A DNA stretch of 64,000 nucleotides from Ruminococcus albus AD2013 (GCF_000526775.1 NZ_JAGS01000001.1:62001-126000); one strand, 5' to 3'. Shown: positions 17,709 through 26,526, counted from the stretch's first letter. Translations and numbers: made by a program. The notes: a model not told the origin generated them from the letters alone.

Positions 17709-18374
17709 ATGGCAAGAAAAAACAATAAGACAAAGAACCTTGTCCTCATGGGCATCATGACAGCGATAATCTTGGTTATGGGACTTACTCCCTATGGCTA
17801 CATCAAGACAGGTACACTGTCCATCGCACTCATAACTATCCCCGTAGCTATCGCAGCTTTCGCACTTGGACCTCAGGGCGGTGCACTGGCAGGACTTTCC
17901 TTTGGCATCACCAGCGCTATCATGGCTTTCACAAACCCGAGCCCACTGATGGTAGCTCTCACTGATATCAGCCCCGTAAGGACAGTTATCTTATGCGTAG
18001 TACCCAGAGTTCTTGTAGGACTTCTCGCAGGCACTATCGCCCACGTCCTGAAGACAATAAAGTTACCGGGACATCATCTCAGACCCACCAAGTTACCCGC
18101 ACCGATAGTAGGCGGCATTGCAGGTTTCAGCGTGGCATTCCTGAATACCGTATTCTTCATGAGCACACTGCTGATGATGTTCGGTGATTCCGAAACTGTA
18201 AAGGGTATGGAGGGTCATCACAACCTCGTACTGTTCATAATAGCAGTCGTTACACTTAATGTGGCTATCGAGTGGATATCCTGCACCGTACTTACTTCAG
18301 CTGTTGCACTTGCACTTTCAAAGGCAAGACTTATCGATGCACCCACTCCCAAACAGAAGAAAGCAACCGTATAA
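17709..18374 (+). CDS. ECF transporter S component, probably pantothenate (PanT-like)
   Basis: 221 residues with about six hydrophobic segments. The N-terminal KNLVLMGIMTAIILVMG and the Ala/Gly-rich middle (FALGPQGGALAGLSFGI) are typical of the substrate-binding subunit of energy-coupling factor importers. The shared EcfA/A'/T energising module is not in this window, as is usual for group II systems. The pantothenate assignment rests on the next gene, pantothenate kinase coaX, 112 bases downstream on the same strand. Strong AAGGAGG precedes the ATG, and a terminator lies right after the stop. Confidence 0.85.
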   Translation: MARKNNKTKNLVLMGIMTAIILVMGLTPYGYIKTGTLSIALITIPVAIAAFALGPQGGALAGLSFGITSAIMAFTNPSPLMVALTDISPVRTVILCVVPRVLVGLLAGTIAHVLKTIKLPGHHLRPTKLPAPIVGGIAGFSVAFLNTVFFMSTLLMMFGDSETVKGMEGHHNLVLFIIAVVTLNVAIEWISCTVLTSAVALALSKARLIDAPTPKQKKATV

Positions 18375-18383
18375 TATATCAAA

Positions 18384-18408
18384 GGACGGCAGTGAGCCGT
18401 CCTTTTTT
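18384..18408 (+). terminator. Terminator of the panT-like gene
   Basis: GGACGGC and GCCGTCC with loop AGTGA, then six T. Thus coaX depends mainly on its own promoter. Confidence 0.92.
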
Positions 18409-18411
18409 ATG

Positions 18412-18440
18412 TTGACTTATCTTTGCATTTGTGCTAAAAT
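18412..18440 (+). promoter_or_regulatory. SigA-type promoter of coaX
   Basis: TTGACT (18412-18417), 17-base spacer, TAAAAT (18435-18440). Confidence 0.82.
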
Positions 18441-18486
18441 GTTTAAGGCAGAACCGCTTTATAAATGATAACAAGGAGGCATACCA

Positions 18487-19251
18487 ATGCTTTTAGCAAT
18501 AGACGTAGGCAATACAAATATAGTTCTCGGCTGTATCGAGAATGACAATATACTTTTCCGCGAGAGGATATACACAAATCAGCTCGCCACCGACCTTGAA
18601 TATGCCGCAAATATCAAGACCGCAATGGAGATGCACGATATCCATCCCGATAAGATAGACGGCGCGATAATATCTTCCGTAGTACCTACCATAACGGCGA
18701 CTTTTTCCGCGGCTGTACGCAAGCTGATAGGCGTTAAGCCAAAGGTGATAGGACCCGGGCTGAAAACAGGGCTTTCAATAGTTATAGATAACCCCGCACA
18801 GCTGGGCAGTGACCTTGTTGTTGATGCCGTGGCAGGTATCAACGAGTACCCCGCCCCCATGATAATAATCGATATGGGCACAGCCACCACACTCTCCGTC
18901 ATCGACGAGAAAAAGCGCTACCTCGGCGGACTGATAGTAACAGGCATGGCAGTATCCTCCGAAGCGCTGATATCCCGAACTGCACAGCTGCCGAAATTCG
19001 CATTTGAAAAGCCAAAGCACGTAATAGGCACCAATACAGTTGACTGCCTTAAAAGCGGACTTATGTACTCCAATGCGGGAGCGATAGACGGCATGATAGA
19101 GCGCATCGAGGAAGAGCTGGGGCAGAAATGCACAGTAATAGCCACAGGCGGATTAGCGGGAACAGTAGTACCCCTCTGCCGCAGAGATATCATACTTGAT
19201 GATGACCTGCTGCTGAAAGGTTTGAACGTTATATATAAGAAAAATATGTGA
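18487..19251 (+). CDS. coaX: Type III pantothenate kinase
   Basis: 254 residues, ASKHA fold. It phosphorylates pantothenate, the first step of coenzyme A synthesis, and type III enzymes are not feedback-inhibited by CoA. Visible motifs: phosphate-1 DVGNTNIVLG at residues 5-14; the pantothenate-binding GSDLVVDAVAGI near residue 100; the phosphate-2 IDMGTATT near 124; and the adenosine-motif IATGGLAG near residue 220. AAGGAGG precedes the ATG. It is paired with the ECF gene upstream for vitamin B5 uptake and use. R1-D begins just after its stop. Confidence 0.96.
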   Translation: MLLAIDVGNTNIVLGCIENDNILFRERIYTNQLATDLEYAANIKTAMEMHDIHPDKIDGAIISSVVPTITATFSAAVRKLIGVKPKVIGPGLKTGLSIVIDNPAQLGSDLVVDAVAGINEYPAPMIIIDMGTATTLSVIDEKKRYLGGLIVTGMAVSSEALISRTAQLPKFAFEKPKHVIGTNTVDCLKSGLMYSNAGAIDGMIERIEEELGQKCTVIATGGLAGTVVPLCRRDIILDDDLLLKGLNVIYKKNM

Positions 19252-19254
19252 CGA

Positions 19255-19462
19255 GCACAACTGCGGATAGAATGCCAAGGAAACAAAGCGCGCGGTCAAG
19301 CCTCGCGCTAGCAGGCTTGCGGGAGCGCGAGGGCAGAGCCCTCGCATCAAGGCGCAAAAGCGACGCTGCAACTAAGCCATAAATAGCACAGCAAACTTCC
19401 GCCCCCAAAAAAGGCGCGGCAACTCAAAAAGCAATAGCAGATTATCTACCGACCACAAAAAG
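19255..19462. repeat. R1 repeat, copy D (single arm, truncated)
   Basis: One left-type arm only: GAATGCCAAGGAA, the GCTAGC-containing CGCGCTAGCAGG variant of the first hairpin, GAGGGCAGAGCCCTC, GGCGCAAAAGCGAC, AATAGCACAGCAAAC, GGCGCGGCAA. It then breaks off; the GAGCGTGGAC stem and second half are missing. The CAAAAAGCAATAGCAGA piece also occurs in copy C. Confidence 0.85.
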
Positions 19463-19499
19463 GTGAGGGAGTTTTTTTCTTTTATATTATCTCAGCTTA

Positions 19500-20357
19500 C
19501 TATTTGTAATTAATGAAAACACTTTTTTCTTTAAGCTTTTTCTTGGCCTCATTGGTAAGCTTAGTTATTGGGATATTGATACGTATAAGGTTATCCATTC
19601 CAACGCTATCAAGCCCCGTTATTTTTCCATCGCTCTCCAGCGACAGTACTTCCAGATTTTCCAGCTGCGCAAAATCTTCACAGTTGATATCATTATTACA
19701 ACAGATATTCAGTTCCTTTAAATTTTTCAACTTGTTCAGTTGGTCTGCATTTTTCAGTCCTGTCTTTTGTTTAAACTTCATCGATCCATGTGTATTCAGA
19801 TTCAGTTTTTCCAGCTTCTCCAGCTGTGAAAGATCTTCACAATCAATTTCGTTCAAACAAACGATCGTTAGTTCCTTCAAATTTTTCAGTTCGTTCAATT
19901 TGCTTAAAGATAATTCTTCATCATTATAGATAGTCAATCTTTCAAGTTTAGTTAATCCTGATATATCTTCTACAGTTGTAAAATTACTAAAACAAGAAAT
20001 AAACAACTCTTTCAATTCGGTACATTTATTCAAACTTGACCAGTTAATGCCATCTCCGCTAAGGGACAGTTTTATTAAATTGGGATTTGCAATATCCTCT
20101 ATATTGAATGTATCCGGATTACCCAAAACGGATAATTCTTCAAGATCATTACAGTATTTTATAAATTTTATACATGGGTCATGAGAAGAAAATAAATATA
20201 TTTTATTCACATCGCCGGATAGATAAAATTTCTTATCCATGTCTCCGTTAACATTACATTTTATCAAAAAAGGTCTCCCCAGATAAGGTGTAAAGATCCT
20301 CACCAATACCAAACATATTACGCACACGGCAATTAAAATTTTCTTACTTTTCTTCAC
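19500..20357 (-). CDS. Leucine-rich-repeat protein with N-terminal membrane anchor
   Basis: 285 residues. KKILIAVCVICLVLVRIF near the N-terminus is a signal anchor. From about residue 65 to the end come eight or so 22-25 residue LRR units with the L..L..L.L.....I pattern, such as LKNLKELTIVCLNEI and LEKLEKLNLNTHGS. The unit containing NEIDCEDLSQLE is echoed by NDINCEDFAQLE, a recent internal duplication. Start is GTG 7 bases after GGAG. The gene is AT-rich compared with its neighbours, so it may be acquired. Probably exposed at the surface and binding protein ligands; target unknown. Confidence 0.82.
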   Translation of the reverse strand: MKKSKKILIAVCVICLVLVRIFTPYLGRPFLIKCNVNGDMDKKFYLSGDVNKIYLFSSHDPCIKFIKYCNDLEELSVLGNPDTFNIEDIANPNLIKLSLSGDGINWSSLNKCTELKELFISCFSNFTTVEDISGLTKLERLTIYNDEELSLSKLNELKNLKELTIVCLNEIDCEDLSQLEKLEKLNLNTHGSMKFKQKTGLKNADQLNKLKNLKELNICCNNDINCEDFAQLENLEVLSLESDGKITGLDSVGMDNLIRINIPITKLTNEAKKKLKEKSVFINYK

Positions 20358-20405
20358 AACTTTTCTCCGTCCCGCAGATCTTTCTGCCTAAAAATTATCC
20401 ATACC

Positions 20406-20435
20406 ATTATATCACATCTGTTTTTTATTTGTCAA
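20406..20435 (-). promoter_or_regulatory. SigA-type promoter of the LRR gene
   Basis: Minus strand TTGACA (20435-20430), 18-base spacer, TATAAT (20411-20406). Confidence 0.8.
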
Positions 20436-20439
20436 TACA

Positions 20440-20472
20440 AAGAAAAAGCGCAGTACAAAAAAGTACCGCGCT
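20440..20472 (-). terminator. Terminator of the GH26-like gene
   Basis: Minus strand AGCGCGGTAC with GTACTGCGCT, six-base loop, then T-rich CTTTTTC. Confidence 0.85.
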
Positions 20473-20488
20473 CATATAGTAAACGAAA

Positions 20489-21931
20489 TCAGAGCATCAC
20501 AGGCTCATATTCTATCCTTATCTTCGGCAGCTTCTCGATGGTCTGATAGCTGTTGAACATTCCGTCCTCCGCACCCAGATCATTTTCGCCGCTTGCAGGT
20601 GGTGCAAATATCCTCAGTGTCAGGTCTTTGGCACCTTCAAGTCTGTTCTCGTAGAATGCGCTCATCAGGTCTATGACCTTCGCTTTCGGCGATTTATAGA
20701 ACCACTTGCCGTTTATCTCTATCATCAGATTGCTCTCGTCCTCAAAGGTCAGTTCACAGAAATGGGGGTCGCCGTAAAAGTGTATCGGTATCTCCAGACC
20801 CTCAGCGTCCTCGGAATTTCCCCATCTCAGCTTCACAGGAAAACTTACCTCTCCGCCCCTCTTCATCTCGGGCTTGAAGAAATCATCGTGGATTATCTCC
20901 CTGTAAGTCTTCATCACAGGCTGTTCGATACCAACATTCTGATTGTTGGGGTCTTCTATCTCCAGACCAAGTCTGCCCCTGTCGCGGAACTGATAGAAAG
21001 TAAATCCGCTGAACCACTGCTCGGGATCTTCTTTCAGCATATCGCAGAATCCCCTGACCATCACCGTCTGATCGTAAGCGCCCGTAACATCGCCGTCCGC
21101 ATTGAATTCGCTCATCACCATGGGCTTGCTGACACCGCCGTTTATCACCTTGAAACGCTCGTAGCTTCTCTTGGTCATATTGTAGGTGTCTTCCACCCTG
21201 TCGCGCTTGTAGCTCTTGACTTTCTGATCTCTAAGCGCCACATCAAAAGGCCAGCCCCAGTGCAGTGCCATGTACTTGTCCACCGACCATATATCCGTAT
21301 CTTTTACGGACTGTGCGAATTCTTTTTCCATCATTATCTCTTCCGAGTTCGGGTCTTCGATACCGCCTGTGCAAAGCACCATCTGAACATTTGGCGCAAC
21401 CTCGTGAACTATCTTCACGAACTTGCAGTAGAAATCCGCAACGCCCTGATAGGTCGTCCTTTTTGTAAAGCTGAACCAGTTGCCCGTGTTCTCATGGTTC
21501 ACACGCAGGAACACTCTGCCGAAAGTTTTCAGGTCTTCCGCGATAGCCCTTATCTGCTCGTCGGATATATTAGGGTCGGCAGTCAGGGTAAGTGTAACGT
21601 CCTGTCCGTGACGCCTGATATCCCTCATGCAGGTGAAAGGTTCGTCATCCCTGTTTCCTTCAAGTCCACCCTTGTAAGTGAAGTAATCATCATAGGGATA
21701 ATCCCACTGAAACTTCACATCAGCGTCCTTCATCACTTCCGATATCCTGCCCGGAAACTCCTTGTCCAGCGGATAATAACAGTACATCAGGCTTATGCTT
21801 CTGTGGGGTCTGCCCAGTTTGTGGAGTATGTAATCCTGATCAACATACTCTCCTCTCTCCGAACCGTCACCCAGATCAACAGCACACTTTGCCTTGCCCA
21901 TGTGTACCGAATATACCTTGTAATCGCTCAT
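20489..21931 (-). CDS. Clan GH-A glycosidase, GH26-like
   Basis: 480 residues. A TIM-barrel glycosidase is suggested by two acidic sites: RVNHENTGNWFSF (acid/base E147) and PMVMSEFNADG (nucleophile E275). The His-Glu followed by Gly-x-Trp-Phe pattern resembles GH26 (mannanase/xylanase). Residues about 385-480 are an extra strand-rich module (IPIHFYGDPHFCELTFEDES). There is no signal peptide at the preferred start: GGAGG fits ATG 21931, and the open TTG at 21949 is less likely. It lies 57 bases after the serine-hydrolase lipoprotein gene and is probably cotranscribed. Exact GH family and substrate are uncertain. Confidence 0.68.
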   Translation of the reverse strand: MSDYKVYSVHMGKAKCAVDLGDGSERGEYVDQDYILHKLGRPHRSISLMYCYYPLDKEFPGRISEVMKDADVKFQWDYPYDDYFTYKGGLEGNRDDEPFTCMRDIRRHGQDVTLTLTADPNISDEQIRAIAEDLKTFGRVFLRVNHENTGNWFSFTKRTTYQGVADFYCKFVKIVHEVAPNVQMVLCTGGIEDPNSEEIMMEKEFAQSVKDTDIWSVDKYMALHWGWPFDVALRDQKVKSYKRDRVEDTYNMTKRSYERFKVINGGVSKPMVMSEFNADGDVTGAYDQTVMVRGFCDMLKEDPEQWFSGFTFYQFRDRGRLGLEIEDPNNQNVGIEQPVMKTYREIIHDDFFKPEMKRGGEVSFPVKLRWGNSEDAEGLEIPIHFYGDPHFCELTFEDESNLMIEINGKWFYKSPKAKVIDLMSAFYENRLEGAKDLTLRIFAPPASGENDLGAEDGMFNSYQTIEKLPKIRIEYEPVML

Positions 21932-21988
21932 AAAAATACCTCCGTTCAACCTGCGGTGTACTCCCCACGCGCCTGATATCCTCAGGCT

Positions 21989-23122
21989 TTATTCTTTGTC
22001 TTTTTCACCCTTGTCAGACTCTTTCGCTATCAGCGAATTTATATCATCAAATACCAGTGCCAGGTCTTTGAACACCTTGCAGCTCTCCTCAGTTTCGGGA
22101 TACTGCTCCGTCATTATGCAAAGCACAAACGGGGAATCCGCATAAACTATCGCACAGTCGTTGAAAGCCATTTCCTGATAATCCGAACCGTACTTCTGCG
22201 CCACCGTGTACTTGTCCCCCAGCGCTGCACCTATCTGTATGTTCAGGTGTGCCTTGCTGAGCAGTTTAATCAGCCATTTGCCGTTCTTGTTCTTCTTTGC
22301 AAAACGGTAGATGTCCTCATAATCTTTCATCATATCATCGGTATTGCAGTAGGTGAATATCCACTCCGCATTGTACCCGAGGGTGTAGTTCGAGCCTATC
22401 TCGTACTGATGGCTGTTGAAATCTCCACAGCCGTATCTCTGGCACAAAAGCTGGTAAGCCGTGTTATCGCTGTCCAGAATTGTGTACTCGATAAGTTTCT
22501 TGGCAGTGTATTCCTTGCCGTATTCCTCGTTGGCTATGCCTTCAAAATCGCCTTCCCACTTGGTGTTCATCGGTATCTTCTCTTTAAGGTCGATACCCTT
22601 AGCCAGCAGGGATTTAACGTAAGGCGCTTTAACACAGCTGCAAGTCATGAACTGGTCGTACTGCCTGTAACCCACATACGCCCCGGTGTCGATATTCTTG
22701 AAAGAGAACGCCATGTGGAAATCTGCATCACTGCATATCTCCTGAAGCCTGTCAAAACACTTCTCCAGTTCCTCGTTGGAGTATACCTTTTTAAAATCAC
22801 TCACCGTGAACCAGTAGCCGCCCCCGACAGTACAATCCACCGCTTTTCTTGGCGGTTTCGGTTTTTCTGCCTTGCTTTCCGAAGCTTCACTGCTGTTATC
22901 AGCCATACTGCCAACATCGCTCACGACTTCACTGTATTCATCAGGCGACATGACCGAGGGCTTATCCTCCGCTGTAATATTCTCCACAGTTTCTGCCGAT
23001 GACAATTCTTTGTCTTCAACGGGAACAATATCCGAAGCGCTGACGTCCGCACCGCAGCCTGCCAGCAGCATAGCCGCGCAGACCAAAGCAGACAGCACCC
23101 CACATTTATTTATGTTTTTCAT
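21989..23122 (-). CDS. Lipoprotein with beta-lactamase-like serine hydrolase domain
   Basis: 377 residues. Signal peptide with lipobox LLAGC (C23). A Ser/Glu/Lys-rich linker (about 30-93) leads to a class A beta-lactamase / PBP-like domain: CSCVK gives S162-x-x-K165 and LDSDNTA gives the S218-D219-N220 motif. The third motif (KTG) is only loosely matched by QKYGSD. The family includes cell-wall-acting hydrolases as well as true lactamases; a wall-related function outside the membrane is more likely than resistance. It has its own promoter and precedes the GH26-like gene, an odd pairing. Confidence 0.82.
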   Translation of the reverse strand: MKNINKCGVLSALVCAAMLLAGCGADVSASDIVPVEDKELSSAETVENITAEDKPSVMSPDEYSEVVSDVGSMADNSSEASESKAEKPKPPRKAVDCTVGGGYWFTVSDFKKVYSNEELEKCFDRLQEICSDADFHMAFSFKNIDTGAYVGYRQYDQFMTCSCVKAPYVKSLLAKGIDLKEKIPMNTKWEGDFEGIANEEYGKEYTAKKLIEYTILDSDNTAYQLLCQRYGCGDFNSHQYEIGSNYTLGYNAEWIFTYCNTDDMMKDYEDIYRFAKKNKNGKWLIKLLSKAHLNIQIGAALGDKYTVAQKYGSDYQEMAFNDCAIVYADSPFVLCIMTEQYPETEESCKVFKDLALVFDDINSLIAKESDKGEKDKE

Positions 23123-23231
23123 ATCTATCCTACCTTATGACGGTTTGCATTGTATGTTAACAAAACGAACTCCGTAAACGTCCGCAGATGTTCGTCTGCA
23201 CAGAGATATCTCCCGTCGTATATGTGAAAAT

Positions 23232-23260
23232 ATTATACCATATCCCAAGCCGAAAGTCAA
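23232..23260 (-). promoter_or_regulatory. SigA-type promoter of the serine-hydrolase / GH26-like operon
   Basis: Minus strand TTGACT (23260-23255), 17-base spacer, TATAAT (23237-23232). In the rest of the 370-base gap (23261-23493) I see no gene or further signal. Confidence 0.85.
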
Positions 23261-23493
23261 CACAAATCGACATCTTCCTCAATAAATGTAAAAAAAGTAC
23301 CGACCGCACCCGAACAGATTATCCGACCGCGGACGATACCATATATTTATCCTATACTATAATTTGTACGAAAAATCACTCAGTAAATCAACATTTCCCC
23401 GTCCCCGGTGAATATCTCAGTATCACACTCTTACCATTATTTTCCTGGCAAGTGAAGCGTCGGATATTTGCTGTCCAAAATCTTACCCGGAAC

Positions 23494-24231
23494 CTATCCT
23501 CCGACTTCCTCACCACGGTAACTCAATATCCCCGACATTATGGCAAAAGCCACCTGCCGCCGATACGCCGCATCTTCCAGCTTTGCCGCTTCCTCTGGAT
23601 TAGATAGAAAACCGCACTCCACCATCACCGCAGGGGTGTCGGTCCTGTCAAGCAGAAAAAGTTCATCGTCCACCGCCTTTGTCTCCCTCTCATTATCGGG
23701 CTGTAAAAGCGAAACGAACTGCCTCTGCACCGCCCCCGCCAGACGTTCCCCCGCACCGTTTCTCCGCGAATAGAACACCTGCGCACCGCTGTATCTGCTG
23801 TCAGTGAACTGATTCTGATGTATCGAAACCGCCACGCCGCTGCATTTATCAAATATTTCCAATCTGTTTTTCATGTCCGACTGTTTCTGCTTTGAAAGCC
23901 CCTCGATACCCTCATCGTATATCGAGCAATCGTCCTCTCTCGTCATCGTAACATCAAACCCAAGTACCTCCAGCATATCCCGCTCCACCAGCGCAATATC
24001 CAGATTCAAGCCTTTTTCAGCCACTCCGTTCACCGAAACACAGCCGCCGTCCATGCCCCCGTGCCCCGCATCGAGAACCACCTGCGGCCGCACCATACTC
24101 TCCGCCGCCGATGCTTTAGTTACCCTGTTCATAGCCCTGCTGCTTACAATATCGCCTGCCCATATCGCCCCGCAAAGCGCAAAAAAAGCCCCACAGCAGA
24201 CAGCGATCTTCTTCATTTTTATCCACTCCAT
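23494..24231 (-). CDS. cwlD: N-acetylmuramoyl-L-alanine amidase (Amidase_3, CwlD-like)
   Basis: 245 residues. An N-terminal signal anchor (residues about 8-27) precedes a zinc amidase domain: VVLDAGHGGMDGG (Zn ligand H57), GVAEKGLNLDIA (E72), SIHQNQF (H138), and PAVMVECGFLSNPEEA (catalytic Glu). It hydrolyses the MurNAc-L-Ala bond. Length and single-domain layout match CwlD, which makes muramic lactam in the spore cortex; a sporulation role here is inferred. GGAGG lies 8 bases before ATG 24231, so the start is good; MKK five codons in is an alternative. Confidence 0.9.
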   Translation of the reverse strand: MEWIKMKKIAVCCGAFFALCGAIWAGDIVSSRAMNRVTKASAAESMVRPQVVLDAGHGGMDGGCVSVNGVAEKGLNLDIALVERDMLEVLGFDVTMTREDDCSIYDEGIEGLSKQKQSDMKNRLEIFDKCSGVAVSIHQNQFTDSRYSGAQVFYSRRNGAGERLAGAVQRQFVSLLQPDNERETKAVDDELFLLDRTDTPAVMVECGFLSNPEEAAKLEDAAYRRQVAFAIMSGILSYRGEEVGG

Positions 24232-24253
24232 GTATGTACCTCCGTAGTGTTAT

Positions 24254-24283
24254 TTTATAGAATGATATGCAGGCAAAATGCAA
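24254..24283 (-). promoter_or_regulatory. Likely promoter of the amidase gene
   Basis: Minus strand TTGCAT (24283-24278), 18-base spacer, TATAAA (24259-24254). Confidence 0.55.
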
Positions 24284-24381
24284 TTATGACCGGGAAATTC
24301 CGTGGCAGCAAACCCGAGCCCAAAACACATAAACTATCCGATATAAGCAAATATCCGACTCTGAAATAGCAAAACAGATAC

Positions 24382-24894
24382 TTATTTTATAACTTCCCCG
24401 AAATACTCCGCCAGCGGCAGAGTAGCCCCGGAATGAAGCCCCTCGGGTATAACGGTGATATTCTCAGCACTGTAATAGTTTGTTTCAAGCGAGTGGGTAT
24501 CTATAAGTTCATCACTGCCGCCAATGATACATTTCACTATGCTGCGGTCAGCCTTCGCAAGACCGCCGAAAAGGGCTATCATAGGTGCGATATCACCCTC
24601 GTACCCCAGCAGGGGAAGATGATAGAATGGCATAAGACAAGGGTTCACCAGCACTGCGGGTATGCCTGTCTCAGCAGAAAGCAAAGCCGCAAAAAATCCG
24701 CCGTAGCTTGTGCCGACAATATACCTTGGAGTATCCGCCTTTATTATCCGACGCAGCTTTTCAGCCACCTTATCGGGAGTGACAGAGTCATAATCAAAGG
24801 GCGGCGAAACAACATCGTGTCCAAGTCCTGTCAGTGCCCCGAAGGCCGCGTTCTCAGCGCTTCCTCTGAAACCGTGAATATTAAGTATCTTCAT
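24382..24894 (-). CDS. Small alpha/beta hydrolase (YqiA/YcfP-like esterase)
   Basis: 170 residues. KILNIHGFRGS supplies the oxyanion strand, GTSYGGFFA is the nucleophile elbow (Gly-x-Ser-x-Gly), GGSDELID the Asp turn and EGLHSGA the catalytic His region. The short length and lack of lid fit the YqiA/UPF0227 branch of cytosolic esterases. Substrate unknown. GGAG lies 9 bases before the ATG. A terminator-like hairpin and a perfect promoter lie upstream on the same strand (24938-25054), so the gene may be read through an attenuated leader. Confidence 0.82.
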   Translation of the reverse strand: MKILNIHGFRGSAENAAFGALTGLGHDVVSPPFDYDSVTPDKVAEKLRRIIKADTPRYIVGTSYGGFFAALLSAETGIPAVLVNPCLMPFYHLPLLGYEGDIAPMIALFGGLAKADRSIVKCIIGGSDELIDTHSLETNYYSAENITVIPEGLHSGATLPLAEYFGEVIK

Positions 24895-24937
24895 AGATCA
24901 TCACTCCGTTCACATACTCGAAATACTCATATAAAAA

Positions 24938-25019
24938 CGAAAAAAGCAGCCCAAAAGCTGCTTCTTCGCCAAATCACCTAAACCTTCATAATTCGTAAGA
25001 AAATTAACTCTTTCTCACA
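24938..25019 (-). ncRNA. Candidate small RNA or attenuator leader upstream of the esterase
   Basis: From the promoter at 25026-25054 the minus-strand transcript would start near 25019. It carries an 8-bp hairpin (GTGAGAAA with TTTCTTAC), then AAGCAGC with GCTGCTT (24963-24944) followed by six T, a clean terminator after about 80 bases. The esterase gene begins 44 bases later. It is either an independent sRNA or a terminator-controlled leader; no known class recognised and no peptide of note. Confidence 0.55.
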
Positions 25020-25025
25020 AGCAAT

Positions 25026-25054
25026 ATTATACTACATCCACTTCGATTTGTCAA
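25026..25054 (-). promoter_or_regulatory. Consensus SigA promoter on the minus strand
   Basis: TTGACA (25054-25049), 17-base spacer, TATAAT (25031-25026): both boxes exact. Confidence 0.88.
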
Positions 25055-25152
25055 TAGTTTCATAAATATTTTTTTAAAAAATACCACGAAAAATTTCGAT
25101 TCGTTAAAACATCTAAAGAAATCGTTTAAGTTTAAAGTAACTTCTCATGTAC

Positions 25153-25181
25153 TTGACAACTTACATTTATAGTGTTATACT
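25153..25181 (+). promoter_or_regulatory. SigA-type promoter of tyrA
   Basis: TTGACA (25153-25158), 17-base spacer, TATACT (25176-25181). It diverges from the minus-strand promoter at 25026-25054. Confidence 0.87.
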
Positions 25182-25223
25182 TTATTACATAAAAGCAATA
25201 AAATACGAAAGGACGTTTTTTAT

Positions 25224-26063
25224 ATGAAGATAGGCATAGTCGGTCTTGGACTGATAGGAGGCTCTCTTGCCAAAGCTATAAAGAAGAATACCGATCACAG
25301 CTGTTTTGCGCTGGATATCGACCGTGCAGCCATAGCAGGAGCAGTGGCTCAGGAAGCGATAGACGGCGAACTCACCACCGATACCCTGCACACCTGCGAT
25401 ATCGTTATGGTATGTCTTCACCCTGCCCAGACTATCAGATTTATCCTTGATAACAAGGCGAATTTCAAAAAGGGCGGCATAGTTATAGATTCCTGCGGTG
25501 TAAAAACTTCGATAGTTGAAGCGGTAGAAGCTCCGCTGAAAGAGGAAGGCGTGGTGTTCATAGGCTGTCACCCCATGGCAGGACGTGAATTTTCGGGCTT
25601 TGCATACTCTGTTGACAACCTTTTCGAGCGTGCAAGCTTTATCATGACCCCTTCCGATGATACCGCCGCAAAGACCGTCAGAGAGATATCACAGCTTGCC
25701 TATGAGATAGGTTTTGCAAAGGTAGTAACCTCCACAACCGAGGAGCATGACCGTATAATCGCCTTCACTTCACAGCTTGCCCATGTGGTTTCAAGCGCAT
25801 ATGTCAAGAGCCCCAGTTTGCTGAAACAGGCAGGATTTTCCGCAGGTTCCTTCAAAGACCTCACCCGTGTGGCAAAGCTGAACGAGAATATGTGGACAGA
25901 GCTTTTCCTGATGAACAAGCAGCCCCTCGTGGACGAACTTGACTGTATCATCGCACGCCTGACCGAGTACCGCGACGCCATAAACGCAGGTGATGCAGAT
26001 GATCTGCGCGAGCTTCTGAAAGCAGGCAGAGAACTTAAAGAGCTTTCAAACAATCAGCAGTAA
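25224..26063 (+). CDS. tyrA: Prephenate dehydrogenase
   Basis: 279 residues. It oxidatively decarboxylates prephenate to 4-hydroxyphenylpyruvate in tyrosine synthesis. The NAD-binding fold starts with KIGIVGLGLIGGSLAKA (Gly motif at 7-12). GCHPMAGRE contains the catalytic-region His, SQLAHVVSSA the second conserved His, and GSFKDLTRVA the family C-terminal domain motif. There is no ACT regulatory domain at the C-terminus, unlike longer Bacillus TyrA. It is a single-gene unit with its own promoter and terminator rather than part of an aro operon. Confidence 0.95.
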   Translation: MKIGIVGLGLIGGSLAKAIKKNTDHSCFALDIDRAAIAGAVAQEAIDGELTTDTLHTCDIVMVCLHPAQTIRFILDNKANFKKGGIVIDSCGVKTSIVEAVEAPLKEEGVVFIGCHPMAGREFSGFAYSVDNLFERASFIMTPSDDTAAKTVREISQLAYEIGFAKVVTSTTEEHDRIIAFTSQLAHVVSSAYVKSPSLLKQAGFSAGSFKDLTRVAKLNENMWTELFLMNKQPLVDELDCIIARLTEYRDAINAGDADDLRELLKAGRELKELSNNQQ

Positions 26064-26071
26064 TTATATTA

Positions 26072-26106
26072 CGGAGGACAGCCCATGCTGCCTCCGTTTT
26101 TGTTTT
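26072..26106 (+). terminator. Terminator of tyrA
   Basis: CGGAGG and CCTCCG with a 13-base loop containing CAGC..GCTG pairing, then TTTTTGTTTT. Confidence 0.88.
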
Positions 26107-26526
26107 GCTGACTGAATATTTAGAAGACCATCGGGCATACTATCATTGATATTGCGAAATATTGTTAAAAAAATATTCATTCGCATAGGGCATTTAACAA
26201 AATTTTGACCATATTCTGCCAAGAAAGTCAGTCCGTTAAGAACACGAGATACACGGTGTATAAGAATATAGGTCGTAAAATTAGGGTAAAAAGTCGTTCG
26301 AAAAATAGACCAAAAAAGTACACTTTAGTGTGTGAAATCGTATATATAGGTCGTTAAAAAATTAACATTCTGCGACTTTCTGTACGTTTTTTAGTACACA
26401 AATTTGTTGCAGATATATACCTCATGGAATGACCCATGTATAAAAAATGCGAAAAATCAAGCTTTTCAGGGCGTTTGGTAACATATGAAAAAACTGTTAA
26501 GCTTGCGTAATATTTCTAATTTGACC
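26107..26526 (+). promoter_or_regulatory. Long AT-rich region upstream of the pfl promoter
   Basis: About 420 bases without a gene. Two related boxes, TATAGGTCGTAAAATTA (26267) and TATAGGTCGTTAAAAAATTA (26345), start 78 bases apart, with a weaker GTCGTT between. Short hairpins ACACTTTAGTGT and GTACGTTTTTTAGTAC follow. Single TTGTTAA (near 26163) and TTTAACAA halves occur far apart. A control region for anaerobic or redox regulation is plausible but unproven. Confidence 0.45.

Noticed and set aside
22247..23002. 251-codon plus-strand frame opposite the serine-hydrolase gene
   Set aside because: Antisense shadow; the minus-strand gene has lipobox, catalytic motifs and promoter.
26160..26220. 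Rex-type operator ahead of pfl
   Set aside because: Only isolated TTGTTAA and TTAACAA halves about 40 bases apart, not the usual palindrome.
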